Origin: Cryptomeria japonica
Taxonomy: Eukaryota; Streptophyta; Pinopsida; Cupressales; Cupressaceae
DNA length: 64,000 nt
Reading direction: 5' to 3'
Assembly (NCBI RefSeq): GCF_030272615.1
Contig: NC_081406.1
Location: 169,721,861-169,785,860 of the forward strand
The notes under the pieces are model-generated. The model saw nothing but the letters and a program-made list of their open reading frames with translations, had not been told where the DNA came from and did not search any database. Below, one piece after another: positions 10,947-21,379 of this stretch. Both the position numbers and the translations under genes were made by a program. How positions within the stretch are numbered: the first letter of the stretch is position 1; every line of letters begins with the position of its first letter.

Positions 10947-11136
10947 TGAACACAGACGCGCCTGTATACTTCACAGACGCGGTTCCCCGACACAGACACG
11001 GCTCTGTTCAACACGGACGCGCTTCTAAGATTTTTTGTTTGAAATGCACTGCTGATTCTGGGACACAGACGCGATTATGCCCTTCACAGACGTGGTTATA
11101 CGACATATACACGATTAGAACAGACACAGATGCGTT
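10947..11136 (-). repeat. Second array of the CGCGTCTGTG motif, inverted
   Basis: About eight units of roughly 20 bases carry plus-strand CACAGACGCG or close variants. This is the reverse complement of the core repeated at 1938-2220. The array sits in the leader of the element RNA, while the other lies near its 3' end, so the two could pair within one transcript. Confidence 0.8.
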
Positions 11137-11409
11137 TATGTAAAATTTGTGCAATTTTTTTCAATCTGTAAAGTCATTTTGTTGTGACCAAATCTGACTG
11201 TTTGACTATTTTTCATGACAAGAGGATACAATGTTGATGAGGACTCAATGTTTGTAAGTGTCTAGACTCAAAAATGACTCCAAGAAAAGTGTGTTGTTTG
11301 ATGTAAAATTGTTTTACATACACTTGAAGACACAATGTTTTGCTGTTTGGTCTTGAATGTTTGAATGTTTAAAATAAGTCAAGCACAATTCTTATGGCTG
11401 GCCAAGACA

Positions 11410-11760
11410 ATAGTTGTTGATCCCACATAGGGTTTTACCCCCGAGGCTACGCTATTCAGAGCGGATACTTAGATGCTTGACCTCACTGGCTCCACCCTCG
11501 GCATTCACTTCTCGGGTCAGCCAAGCATCAGTCCCCATGAAAACTCCCCATGGCGAACTTTGTATCTCTACTAAGAACCATGTGTGTGTGGGCCGCTACC
11601 AGAGGTCCGACCTCCTGCCCCAACAACTAGAAGGATTTGGGCTTCTAAAACAAAAAGGTGCTAGTAAGGGCATCCGCTCGTGTGGCCATACATGCGGCAC
11701 TTTCAGCTCTATAAATACAGAAGACTCCCAGCCGGTAGGGGTTACGCCCTACAAATGATC
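11410..11760. other. G+C-richer conserved-looking leader module with plus-strand TATA-like box
   Basis: This 350-base stretch is clearly richer in G and C than its surroundings and includes GTGGGCCGCTACCAGAGGTC. On the plus strand CTCTATAAATACAG (about 11708-11721) resembles a TATA box, followed by GTAGGGGTTACGCCCTAC, a perfect palindrome (about 11736-11753). A 114-codon plus-strand frame has no recognisable domain and is probably fortuitous. It may be a promoter or RNA structure. Confidence 0.5.
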
Positions 11761-12284
11761 AAATAAATTTGATTAAACGGGTTTATGGGGAGACATAGTG
11801 TCGGTATGAACTAATCAGCACACGTTATCCATAGTTTTCACCATGAATACATTTGTTTATAGTGGTTCGGAAGAGGTGGGTTTTCCTCACTACCACTTGG
11901 GTCATTCTCTTCTGACTAGTAGTCCTAATGACCACACAGGAAGACAGGCCCTCTAAAGATTAAACAAAAAGAGCCTATTGCTCAAGACACAAAAGACAAT
12001 GATTCAATTTTAGTGCACCAATGGAAGTGTTTGCTAGTCTATGAAAACAAGGCACACAATAAAAATCCAAAAACCCTAGCCAAGGACCTGCAACAAAGAG
12101 TTGTTAGTAGTTTGGATTGTTTCAAATAATCACCCCTTCCTGCAAGCACACAAGTTAGGTAAATTTTAGATCCAAAAGACTTTGTGAAATAGGGGCCTTC
12201 AACAATGTGTTTTGTTGACCAATTCAAAGATCTGATTCATCATAAAAAAAGAGCCCCTGTAAAATTTCAAGAGATTTCTAGAAA

Positions 12285-13140
12285 TGTAAGAAAATCCAAA
12301 AAATTTGCTAATTTGCTCCAAAAATTAATTTTTTATGAAAAATCATAAAAAATTCATATAAAATGAAAAATCAATCCCAAAAATTTGAAATTTTTACTAG
12401 AGAGTCCTGATGGTCTTCCAAACCTACATAAAACAATTTCTACAACAAATCCAAGCAGTTTGTGAGATATGAGTAAAATAATGCAAAACCCTAATTTTCA
12501 AATATCTGATTTTTGAGGAATTATTTTGCATCAAATTTAAAATAAAAAAGACCAGATCCTATGTATAATTTTGAGATATTTCCAAAAATGTAAGAAAATT
12601 TAAAAAATTTGCTAAGTTTCTCTCAAAATTAATTTTTTATGAAAAATCATAAAAAATTCATATAAATTTCAAAATTGATTGAAAAAATCTAAAATTTGTA
12701 CTGGATCCTTTTGATACTTTTTCTAACTTGCAAAAAAACTTTTATGCCAAAATATAAAGCCTTTTGTGAGATATGATCAAAATAAGGAAAAACCCTAATT
12801 TTTAAAGATCCAATTTTTAGGGAAATATTTTGTATCAAAATTAAAATCACAAAGAAAAAATCTTGTGTATAATTATGAGAGATTTCCAAAAATTTAAGAA
12901 AATCCAAAAATTTCTCTCATTTTCTCTCAAAATTAATTTTTTATGAAAAATAATAAAAAATTCATAGAAAATGAAAATGTGCTCCAAAAAATCTGAATTT
13001 TGTATTGAGATCTCCTGATACTTTCTTCAACCTACAAAAAAAATTTGGTGCAAACTTTCCTATCTGTTTGTGAGATATGATCAAATCTCTCCATGATCTT
13101 GATTTTTGGTCCAAAACCCTAGCTGCCCAAGGTTATTCTC
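12285..13140. repeat. Three tandem A/T-rich repeats, about 304-bp period
   Basis: The landmark AAAATTAATTTTTTATGAAA recurs at 12321, 12625 and 12929, a spacing of 304 bases. Each unit also contains GTGAGATATGA and AAAACCCTAATTTT. Units are diverged by point changes. They lie in the leader beside the primer site. Confidence 0.85.
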
Positions 13141-13212
13141 CAAATTGTTTTACAAAACAACAATATAGAGTTAGAAAAATCTGCAAAAAAATATAGATCT
13201 AAGAAAAATCCA

Positions 13213-13231
13213 TGTCCCATGGGGCGTGCCA
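13213..13231 (-). promoter_or_regulatory. Primer binding site of element A
   Basis: Minus-strand TGGCACGCCCCATGGGAC starts three bases inside the 5' LTR end. The TGG start and position fit a tRNA 3'-end complement; I cannot assign the tRNA without a search. Confidence 0.7.
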
Positions 13232-13234
13232 AAA

Positions 13235-14002
13235 TGTTTATGGTGAAAATGGATAACAATAATAACAAAGTTGAAAGGCTAAATGAATTCAACCACCAAA
13301 CCCTAGCCTAACAACAACAAAGATCCACCATAACATATGAAGATTACCTAAGACAATGCAAATCAAATGAAATCACCAAGATTATACCATTACATGTCCA
13401 ATAGGGTTTTGATCTCCATTCTTCTTATCTCCATTGATCTTACTTGATATATTTGCTCTCAGATTTTATGTGCACAAGAGCTCAACAAAGAAGGAAATGT
13501 GGTTGGAAGTAGGATCATAGTATAGTCAAGTCTTTAAGATCAGTCATTAGGGTTTGATAATGAAGAAAGCATCTCCTTAAATAGAAGACACTATATGAAA
13601 TGGAAGGATAAGATTGAGAGGTGTAAAAAGGAGGTCGGCTATGATTAGAGGGTAGGTAGAAGAAATAATAAAATAATGAAAGAGGTAGGTAGTGTAGGAA
13701 TTAAGAGATGAATGACATGTGTCATGTGTAGAAAAAGGCTAATGAATTAATTAAATAAATAAAGATTTATTTAATTAATAGAAGAAGTGGGATCAATTAA
13801 ATAAATAAATATTTATTTAATTTAGGCAAATGATAATTTAAATAAATAAATGTATTTATTTAAATGAGAAATAAGGCTAGAAGAGGATAAATGAATTAAT
13901 TAAATAAATAAAAATTTATTTAATTAATAGAAGAATTAAGCTTAGATAATTAAATAAATAAAATATTTATTTAATTAGACTGGACAATTTTGGGTGTCTA
14001 CA
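13235..14002 (-). repeat. Element A 5' LTR
   Basis: It matches 645-1411 with about a dozen differences and one extra base, and ends at the GGTTG duplication. Confidence 0.95.
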
Positions 14003-14007
14003 GGTTG
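14003..14007. repeat. Target-site duplication of element A, right copy
   Basis: GGTTG, identical to 640-644; the LTR sequence of element B resumes directly after it. Confidence 0.95.
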
Positions 14008-16718
14008 CACCACTCAATACTCTCCTTACAAATAAACATTACATCCTCATTTAATCCCGACACTTGATTCCTAGCAAGAAAGTTCATTAGACCATAACGT
14101 TGAATATCACGCATCTGTTTTGAAATCACAGCCCACTTAGATTTCTCCTTCTGCCACGAGACCAAGTCGGAGTCCAATGCTTTGGTGACCTCATTGGCTT
14201 CTTTGAAAATCTGGACCAAATCCGTTATGTAATTAGTTGCCTGATGCATGATCGAGGTGAGCCATTCTGAGAAAACCTCGGCAATCATCTCATTTCATTG
14301 AACTTCATCGAAGGATTTTTGATTGCTAGGTGATTTTGGACTAAATGGTCCTAAATGTTGGGACAATGGTAATGGACTGTTCTACAAGTCATGAATATAC
14401 TAGGCCATTTGTGTTAAACTTTGTTTCAACTCAGCCTTGTGTCTCTCGTCCTTCCAAGTACGGGAGATAATTCATTTAGTCGAAGTCTCCAGATGCTTCA
14501 CATCTACGGCTCTAGTTCCAACCCCCAAATCAATTCGTTCAACAACGTAGTTTGCATTAGAAGCCGTAGCAGCATCTTTGTTGGACTCGGGTCTAGCAAT
14601 GTCTGCAGTCCAATGCTTTGTTCTCTCGTCAAAATCAATCATAGCCTCTATTTTTAACTTTTTGGGCTTTGTAGACCTTCCCAAACATTTACTCGCAGCG
14701 TCCTCCATTGATACTGAAATCAAAACCACATTCCTTTTCCTGGTGATTGAATCACTTAACCATTTTGGTGCTAGGGTCAGTTCTTTTGAAGGCATGGGTG
14801 GAAATCCTGCTGAGGATGGTGGTGTGGCATGGTCTATATGAGACTGGATTTCGAGTGTCCATGGGTCTTGGAAAATAGTATCCATGTCAATTGAAACCTT
14901 GTTTGCTTCGGAAACAGGGGATGTCATCTTGCACAGTGTTTCTTCTACGTCCAAATCCAAAATGAGATGAGAAGCCGACGGCTGGAAACTCTTCTTGGAC
15001 CTTGACCTGGTCACTCGACTAGCAATAGAAAGCTCAACCCCGATGTCAAGTTTCTCTTCTTTAATCCTTGCCTGTCCTTTTCCTACATCAAAAATGGGAA
15101 TGTTAGTCAAAACAGAAGTTTTACTTGCAGTACTCCTCTTTCCACTTTTGCTTCTTGAACTGGTTGCTCATGTCGGATGAAATCGGCAACTCCTAAGCCA
15201 ATTTTCCGTCCTTTGCATTACACTGAAGGTGCATGTCTGAATACTATCCCCCATCTTCTTGCTCCAATCCACTTTTGGAAGAGGTTCATCATGGACCCGC
15301 TTCATAAACTCTAAATCAAGTATGTCTTCATCATCGATGGTGACACCCGAGGTATCCATTGGCAATTTCATGTCATGAATTTGTTTCAAAGTTAATCTGG
15401 ACCAACTCCTTCTCCATACTTCAAATTCATCCTGGCAACCCTCCCAATAATCCTCCAACTGAGGAACATGTTGATCAGGTACCATCTTCTTCACATACTA
15501 AGCAATAAAACCTTTACTATCAAAGTTATCCCTTTTCACAAAGGTCTTCAAATGAAACCTTTTAAATTCCAATTCAAGATTTAGTGCATCAGAGACTAAC
15601 CTACAGCTGTAATGGCTTAAATCAATGGGAAAAATCCCACTTGTGTTGGATTCCTCACCATAATCTTTTGCGACATAAGCAAGCTATCTAGAAACTTCGA
15701 TCAAAATGCAGGAGTTTGAAATGTACCAGGGTAGTCTAAAGGGTTCACCTTTAAATCCTCCAACTCTTAGGTAAGTGACGTGGCTGAACTGTATAAAGAA
15801 ACTACCATATATGTTAACAAGCTCAATTGCTTCTGCAAACATTCTTCTATGCAAATTACCCTATAATTCAAAGGTCAACCTTCCAACGAAAACAACATTC
15901 CAACGGAGATAATCATCAACATGCCCTTTCAAAGTCAGACTAGGATGATACTCATAAATTCTCATGCCTTGAACCCATTTTACATGAGACAACCCAAACC
16001 ATTCTCTCACACAGGAAAGCATATATAACAGATAGGATGACATATAAAAATTAGGCATTCCCAAATAATTACTCAAACCTTCATGTAACCTTTCTGCAAT
16101 GATAGTTCTCGAGTTGATGAATTGACTTCTATCCACGGTGACCTGGATGAAGAAATACATCCAGTCCTCCCAGTAAAAAGAGTGGGAATTACCCTTTACC
16201 CTACTCAATAGTATTACCAAGTATCGGATTGCAGGAATTTAATGTTCATGGGTTAGAGGTCTCAGCAGCCTCGAGCCCCCTTTTTGGAATTTTAGGAGCC
16301 AGTTTCATGCAATAACAGTTCTATAATACTACTTTTTCTCAAAGAAAACTTTGTAGGATTTTCCAATCGTCCATCCTTCATAGGGTTCCTGGTGTGGAAT
16401 ACCCATGGCTGCCATTACTGTCTGTCTATCAATGGACAACAAGACTTCACCATCATTTTTCCTTATGCATCTATTACCCTTGTCATAATGATTCATACAT
16501 TCTAAGATTAACTCAGGGCAAGGAGCAACTGTGGGAAAGGCGGCTACTTCTAATAATCCACTCTGTGCTACATCTCTCATCATGGGGTCTACAGCTGAAT
16601 TCCTTACTCTTTCTAGAAAAATATCTAAATCCAGTTGAACTAATGTCTTATCACCTAACTCTGGTAAAGAGCTTACAAGGGAAGATGAGCTCATCAATTT
16701 GGGAAAAATAGGTCTCAT
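14008..16718 (-). pseudogene. LTR-encoded ORF of element B, copy 1, N-terminal and central part
   Basis: A single minus-strand frame runs from the ATG at 16718 to the element A insertion, about 900 codons, broken by stops but with no frameshift seen. The N-terminal 300 residues look globular (for example DGEVLLSIDRQTVMAAMGIP and YYWEDWMYFFIQ-type Trp/Tyr-rich blocks). The middle is basic and Ser/Thr-rich with VTRSRSKKSFQ and TKPKKLK clusters, possible nuclear localisation signals. The last part before the break is helical, with CKESIEWC. I recognise no named domain. Stops shared with copy 2 were already present when B inserted; others, such as the TAG after FFEKK at 16329 where copy 2 has CAG, are private. 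A protein gene lying wholly in an LTR is rare. Confidence 0.75.
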
Positions 16719-17285
16719 GTTTAGTTCGTGGTTTTCCCCAATTAATTATAGACAAAGAAGGAAAGTGGAAACAGAAACAAGCAGCTAACAGAATACCCAG
16801 ATCTTTTAAAACAAACTGCAGTAATTTAGAAAGTTGTTGAACATACCTTCCTCTGTACTCTGTAAACCTTTATCACAGCCTATTTCTCCCACTTCAAAAA
16901 CACCTTCTCAAAATCTTCTCAAGAAAATAATAAGCCCAACGAGGCAACTACTCAGTTTTAAAGCCGAGAAAATCTTACCCATCATTACTAAAAGTTGCCT
17001 TCATTACTCCTCGTTCATGTGACCTTACTTTGAAATGATTGCACTGAAGCATGCCTTAATTGTTAAGTCACTTCACTTCTAACACAGCGGATCCTCACAC
17101 ATACTTGCCATAAATGGCAGATTTCAAATCATTGAAGAAAGAATATTCCTCGCCTCGGCGATCGTTTATCATGTTCTAAAAGTCCTTGTCGTCACCACGT
17201 GGCAAGTCACATGTCTTTCAAGAAACCTATACATAAAACTCTGACCCTTGCGAAACCATCGCAATACAACACAAACATGACAAAT

Positions 17286-17446
17286 CTTGAACTTTGAACC
17301 TTGAACCAAAAAGGTTCAAGTTCAAGGTTCAGAGAATGCAAAATGCCGACAAGGACTAGCAAGACTGAAAAATCGCGTGGGAGGAAAAACATTCAAAACA
17401 ACGCTCGTTGAACTTTGAACCTTGAACCAAAAAGGTTCAAGTTCAA
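17286..17446. repeat. Two copies of an LTR palindrome, GAACC-TTGAACC/GGTTCAAGTTC
   Basis: Hairpin-forming sequences with CTTGAACC AAAAA GGTTCAAG lie at 17286-17331 and 17408-17446, about 120 bases apart, 130-290 bases inside the sense start of the LTR. The other LTR has both (27357-27401 and 27478-27516). Their place in U3 suggests enhancer-like elements; this is inference. Confidence 0.75.
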
Positions 17447-17572
17447 CGTAGTGAAACTTAACAATGATCAAATTACATGAGAAAAATTTTAAACAAATTT
17501 CTTGACCAATGAATTAGATAAGCATTACTTCAAACAAGGACGCATATGGAATGAAAATTTTATATGGGCCCA

Positions 17573-17844
17573 AAAGTGGCTCTGCATGGGGACTGGGACT
17601 TGTAAAGTACCTAGCAATGAATCACAAGATCTTTGGTTTCACAGCATAACTGACTAAGGTTCAACTCACAACAAAAATGGACACACCTAGACTAGCACAA
17701 CACAAAAGAAAGTATGTACAAACTAACAGGGGATGCCTATTTACAATTGATACAATTTTAAGTCCTGCCCATTATAGGACATGGGAAGTTCAAAACCATC
17801 CTGGTAAGCAAGTTTAAAAGAATTGGGCCCCTTTACTTCGTGAA
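17573..17844. other. Junction between LTR and internal region of element B
   Basis: No coding frame. In element sense this is where the polypurine tract should be, but the sequence beside the LTR reads CCATGCAGAGCCACTTT, which is not a clear purine tract. A few degenerate integrase-tail codons may extend here. Confidence 0.4.
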
Positions 17845-19059
17845 TCACATAAGGCCCCTTCCACAGCAATCAAATTTGCCATGAGCACCTTTCGGTTCCC
17901 TCCTTTTATCCCATAATAACACCAGGTCCCCTTTCATGAACTTTCTGGGCCTTGCTCTCTGATCAAAAATCTTTTTAACCCTCATCTGATGTTCTGTAAT
18001 CTTGTCAACCAACTTCTCTCTTTCTTCTTCTGTCTTGGTTAAGTACATGATTCATTTTTCAAGAGAGCTCTGGAAAAATGCATCTTCTATCACCGTCTAT
18101 AGTTTAGAAGCCGCTAATTCCAAAGGAAGAGAGAGTTGTGCGCTGATACCATATACTAGCTCAAATGGTGACATTCCTATGGCTCATTTTGGTGAAGTTC
18201 GATCCGCCCATAGTGCTTCATGTAGCTTCTTATGCCAATCCCTGAAATTTTCACTGACCAACTTTCTCATGATGTTGATCAAGTTCTTGTTACTTGATTA
18301 TGCCTAACCATTACCCTACGGATAATAATCAAAAGCATGTGCCAAAGAAATTTCGTGATCATAGAAAAATAAGCTCAACTCAGATGAAGAGAAATTTGAT
18401 GCATTATCTATGACTATTTTCTGAGGGATTCCAAACCTGACAAGAATATTCTCCTTAAGGAATGTACACACAGTTTCTGAGGTAGTTTTCTTTACGGGGA
18501 TAGCTTCCACCCACTTAGTGAAATAATCCATTGTTGTTAATATGTGAGTGTGCCCCGCACTGGAAATGGGGTTCAAAGGACCAATAAAATCTAGTCCCCA
18601 CTGCTTAAACGATTCTTCAATTATCACGAGCCTCAAAGGCAAGGCGGCCAACTGGGGTTTACTTGTAAACAACTTGAATTTCTCACACCTTGACACCCAG
18701 GCGTATGCATCTCAGAACATCCCTGGACAATAGTAATAGTTTCTTAGGATTTTGTATGTAGTAACCGTAGAGGAAAAGTGGCCCCCACATGCTTCATTAT
18801 GGAAAGTTTTCAATAGAGCTTCTTGGTGTGGCTTATCCACACATCGGAGGAAAGTGCCATCTAAACCTTTCTTGTACAATATGTTATTAGAGATAACATA
18901 CTTTGTAGCTTTCAACCTCAAATTCCTTTTTTCCCTAGCAGAAAGATGATATGGACAGTCTCCATACGTAAGATAATACGCCACATTGGTGAACCAAGAA
19001 TCCTGATGATCAATGAACAGGGTTAAAGGTAAATTGTCCTCCTCATTGGACTCATTCTC
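17845..19059 (-). pseudogene. Element B integrase
   Basis: The zinc-binding N-terminus is seen as HNEACGGHF and YYYCPGMF with a following RCEKF, where the last Cys of the finger is lost. The catalytic core follows: WGLDFIGPLNPISSAGHTHI (first Asp), YFTKWVEAIPVKK, then FGIPQKIVIDNASNF (second Asp). At the third acidic residue the codon is a stop: the conserved block around 18310 has three stops where Gln, Gln and Glu are usual. The tail has KIFDQRARPRKFMKGDLVLL. Gypsy integrase inserts the cDNA and would act in the nucleus. The frame is constant from 19221 to 17845 with in-frame stops only. It is certainly inactive. Confidence 0.88.
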
Positions 19060-19840
19060 CGCCATCAATCTACAGAGGCCTTGTCCTCTGACTAGTTTAG
19101 TGGGCTTGATATCTAAATTGAATTCTTGTATCTTAGAGACCCAAGATGCTCTATTGTTGATGCCAACATCTTGTTGAGTTAAAACAACCTTTACTGCAGA
19201 ATTGGGAACAAAAACAATCACATGTGAGTGAAGTATATAATACCTGAACTACTTCACGGCTTTTACCACCACATAAGCCTGCTTCTCTATCTATGAGTAC
19301 TTCAACTCATGTTTCTTCAGGAGAATACTCATAAAAGAAATTGGCACCTCCTCATTATCTTCACCTTTTTTGCACCAAAATCCCGAACATAGTATGTTCT
19401 AATGCATAACAATAAATAATAAAGTCCTTATTAAAGTTTGGGTTTACTAGGGTAGGCGCATGTGCAATTGCCTTCTTAATCTCTTCGAAAGCTTTTCTGC
19501 CAGCTTCATTCCACTTAAAGGCTACCTTTTCACTCATCATATTCACAATGTATTGGTAGTTTCAGCAAAATCAGGAATAAAACGGCTTAAGAAGTTCACC
19601 TATCCAAAGAAGGACCTCACTCCATTTCTATTTGAGGGGAGACTAAGTTGTTGTATTGCCTTTACCCTATGTGGATCAACTTTTACTCCCTCCTGTGAAA
19701 CAATATGTCCTAGAAGTTTTCCTTCCATGACACCAAAAATAGACTTTTTTAGGGTTTAAGGATACCCCATGCTCTCTACATCTCACTAGAACCTTTCTCA
19801 AATCCCACACATGATGCTTCCTTCTTCTGGAGAAAATTCT
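19060..19840 (-). pseudogene. Element B reverse-transcriptase thumb and RNase H
   Basis: The minus strand starts inside a reverse transcriptase, DLRKVLVRCREHGVSLNPKK with KLLGHIVSQEGVKVDP and RSFFG, which are thumb and connection features. The palm with the YxDD box is missing, apparently deleted near 19800-19840. RNase H features follow: KAFEEIKKAIAHAPTLVNP, then YCYALEHT where the first catalytic Asp is replaced by Tyr, and HELKYS. The end of the domain reads WVSKIQEFNLDIKPTKLVRG. The frame changes at about 19360-19230. Together these remnants show an ordinary Gypsy pol that lost its polymerase core. Confidence 0.85.
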
Positions 19841-19974
19841 TTACAACTTGTATCTAAACCCTCATAAAACAAGGATGTAAAAATATTGGCACATTACAAA
19901 AAGTTCTGAATTTGTTTATCATTTTCAAACACCTGCCAGGATTCAGAATTATCTGGCACACTAGGTCTATAAAC

Positions 19975-20555
19975 TAGTTCAACCCTGTAAGTGTCGATTG
20001 TGAAATTTGGGTGTGGAACCAGTAAGGCTGCAGATACTGCCAAAGAATCTGTCTTTGAATTAAACTCCTTAGGAATGGCTTCAATTGAAAAAGCATCAAA
20101 GGCTTCAATCTCATCCCAAACACGATTCCTATAGTGTCTAAATCTCTCATTTTTACCACAAATAAGCCCCTCACCTACTTAACAATAAGTTCTGCATCAC
20201 CTCTCACCTTCAACATTTTGATTTGCAACCTCTTTGCTTCAGCCAGTCCTAATAGCAAGGCCTCATATTCAGCCGTATTATTCATGTTTTGGAATTCGAA
20301 CTTGAAAGAATAAGGAATGACCTTTCCACAGAGAGGTATCAAAATGACCCCAGCCCCTGATCTAGAAGACGAACAACTCCCATCGAATTCCATAGACCAG
20401 AGCTCATTAGACCTACCTGCATCCAGTAACATACTCTTGTCCTGAGGTTCAACCGATATCATGTAATTTCCAAAGCCACAATCTTGATACAAAATTTGAG
20501 CTTTCGGATCATCTGAGGGAAAGACTATGTACTTAGCCTTCATTTCAGGGTGCAA
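19975..20555 (-). pseudogene. Element B archaeal-type RNase H
   Basis: The segment contains WSMEFDGSCSSSRSGAGVIL (catalytic Asp), NNTAEYEALLLGLAEAKRL (catalytic Glu) and VRGDAELIVK (catalytic Asp), the pattern of the second, archaeal-type RNase H of plant Tat elements. It removes RNA from RNA/DNA hybrids. The catalytic residues are kept, but a TAG at 20175 interrupts the domain. It lies between protease and the RT thumb, not after the main RNase H, which is unusual in the order I know best. Confidence 0.85.
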
Positions 20556-20564
20556 AAGGACTCT

Positions 20565-21131
20565 CTATTTTCCTACTGTGATCACCTCTTGAGACCAATC
20601 CATCCTAATTTCCCCTCCCATGTCTTTACAAAAAGTGCGACTCAACAACATACCATAGCTAGCAAGAATGTCAGCCACTAGGATTGTCAACTTGATTCTT
20701 TTGGCAGGATGTGCTACTAAGGCAACCTGCACATCTTTAATTTGCCCTAATAAAGGAACCCGCTTGGAATCCATGGAGTAACTTTTGCCAAAGGTATTTG
20801 TTAGGGTTAAACCTAAAGCTTTTGCTACAGCTGAAGGCATGACATTATCAGATGCTCCCGAATCAATTATGCAATTACTCTACTTATGCCCGTTAATATA
20901 TAGGGACACATAGAAAGGTTCTAGTTTATTTTCAAGGTTGGGTTCGAGCAAATCATCTTGTAGAGAAACAGTCCTTGATGAGCCCATGGGAGTTAATAGA
21001 GTAGGACTAACATTAGCATGTGTTGGAGAATCAATACTCATGGGCATCTGGGTTTCACTTGCTAAGGCATGGGAATTACCCCCTTTGACAAATTCAACAA
21101 ATCTATCTAGTTCTTTTGGGTTTAATTTCAC
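20565..21131 (-). pseudogene. Element B protease
   Basis: The aspartic protease core is SNCIIDSGASDNVMP near 20885-20840 with the D-S-G catalytic triplet intact. A second conserved area reads LVADILASYGMLLSRTFCKD, the flap-to-ILG region. A TAG at 20880 just before the core splits the frame into pieces of 83 and 91 codons in the same phase. It should process the gag-pol chain inside particles. The upstream part is a Ser/Thr/Pro-rich linker after gag. Confidence 0.85.
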
Positions 21132-21379
21132 ATATTCAGCCAGAGAAATCTGAGCACAAGATGTCTTTCAAAACTCAATGATATTAAAAGGGTTGGTAAA
21201 ATAATTAGAACTTGAAGGAGCAACTCCTAGAACCATTTTTGACATACCTCCATGACGAGTCAAGATTTATTTTCCTTTCTCAGTACTGTGTACGAGTGTT
21301 ACAACATCTTGAGATTTTAAATTTTGTTGAGTTCTTGGGAACCTCTTTCATTCGCTTCTAAGATTGTTTCTCCTTTACT

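Larger units (their letters stand above)
10459..13212 (-). other. Long 5' leader of element A
   Basis: About 2.75 kb without gag-pol coding potential lies between the primer site and the gag start. It holds an array of the CGCGTCTGTG motif (10947-11136), a G+C-richer module (11410-11760) and three A/T-rich tandem repeats (12285-13140), listed separately. The remainder shows no domain. Confidence 0.7.
645..14002 (-). mobile_element. Element A: 13.4-kb non-autonomous Gypsy element with antisense PMD gene
   Basis: Two LTRs of 767 and 768 bases (645-1411 and 13235-14002) begin TG and end CA and are flanked by perfect GGTTG duplications. On the minus strand the order is 5' LTR, primer site, a 2.8-kb leader, gag, protease, a region ending in the integrase C-terminus, structured repeats, a spacer with an antisense PMD gene, a polypurine tract and the 3' LTR. 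No reverse transcriptase, RNase H or integrase catalytic core is present, so the element must have moved with borrowed enzymes. The LTRs differ at about a dozen positions, which makes this one of the youngest insertions in the window. The gag type and antisense ORF position fit the Tat group. Confidence 0.93.
14008..17572 (-). repeat. Element B 3' LTR, part 2
   Basis: It is collinear with about 24078-27642. A hand count over roughly 170 bases gave eight differences, about 5 percent, mostly C/T or G/A. It ends (plus strand) at GGGCCCA, the sense LTR start TGGGCCC. Confidence 0.92.

Noticed and set aside
11414-11758. 114-codon plus-strand frame in the leader of element A
   Set aside because: G+C-rich non-coding module with no domain; a structural or promoter role fits better.
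17311-17325. tRNA-like B box (GGTTCAAGTTC)
   Set aside because: It deviates from the B-box consensus at two positions, has no matching A box and is part of a palindrome.
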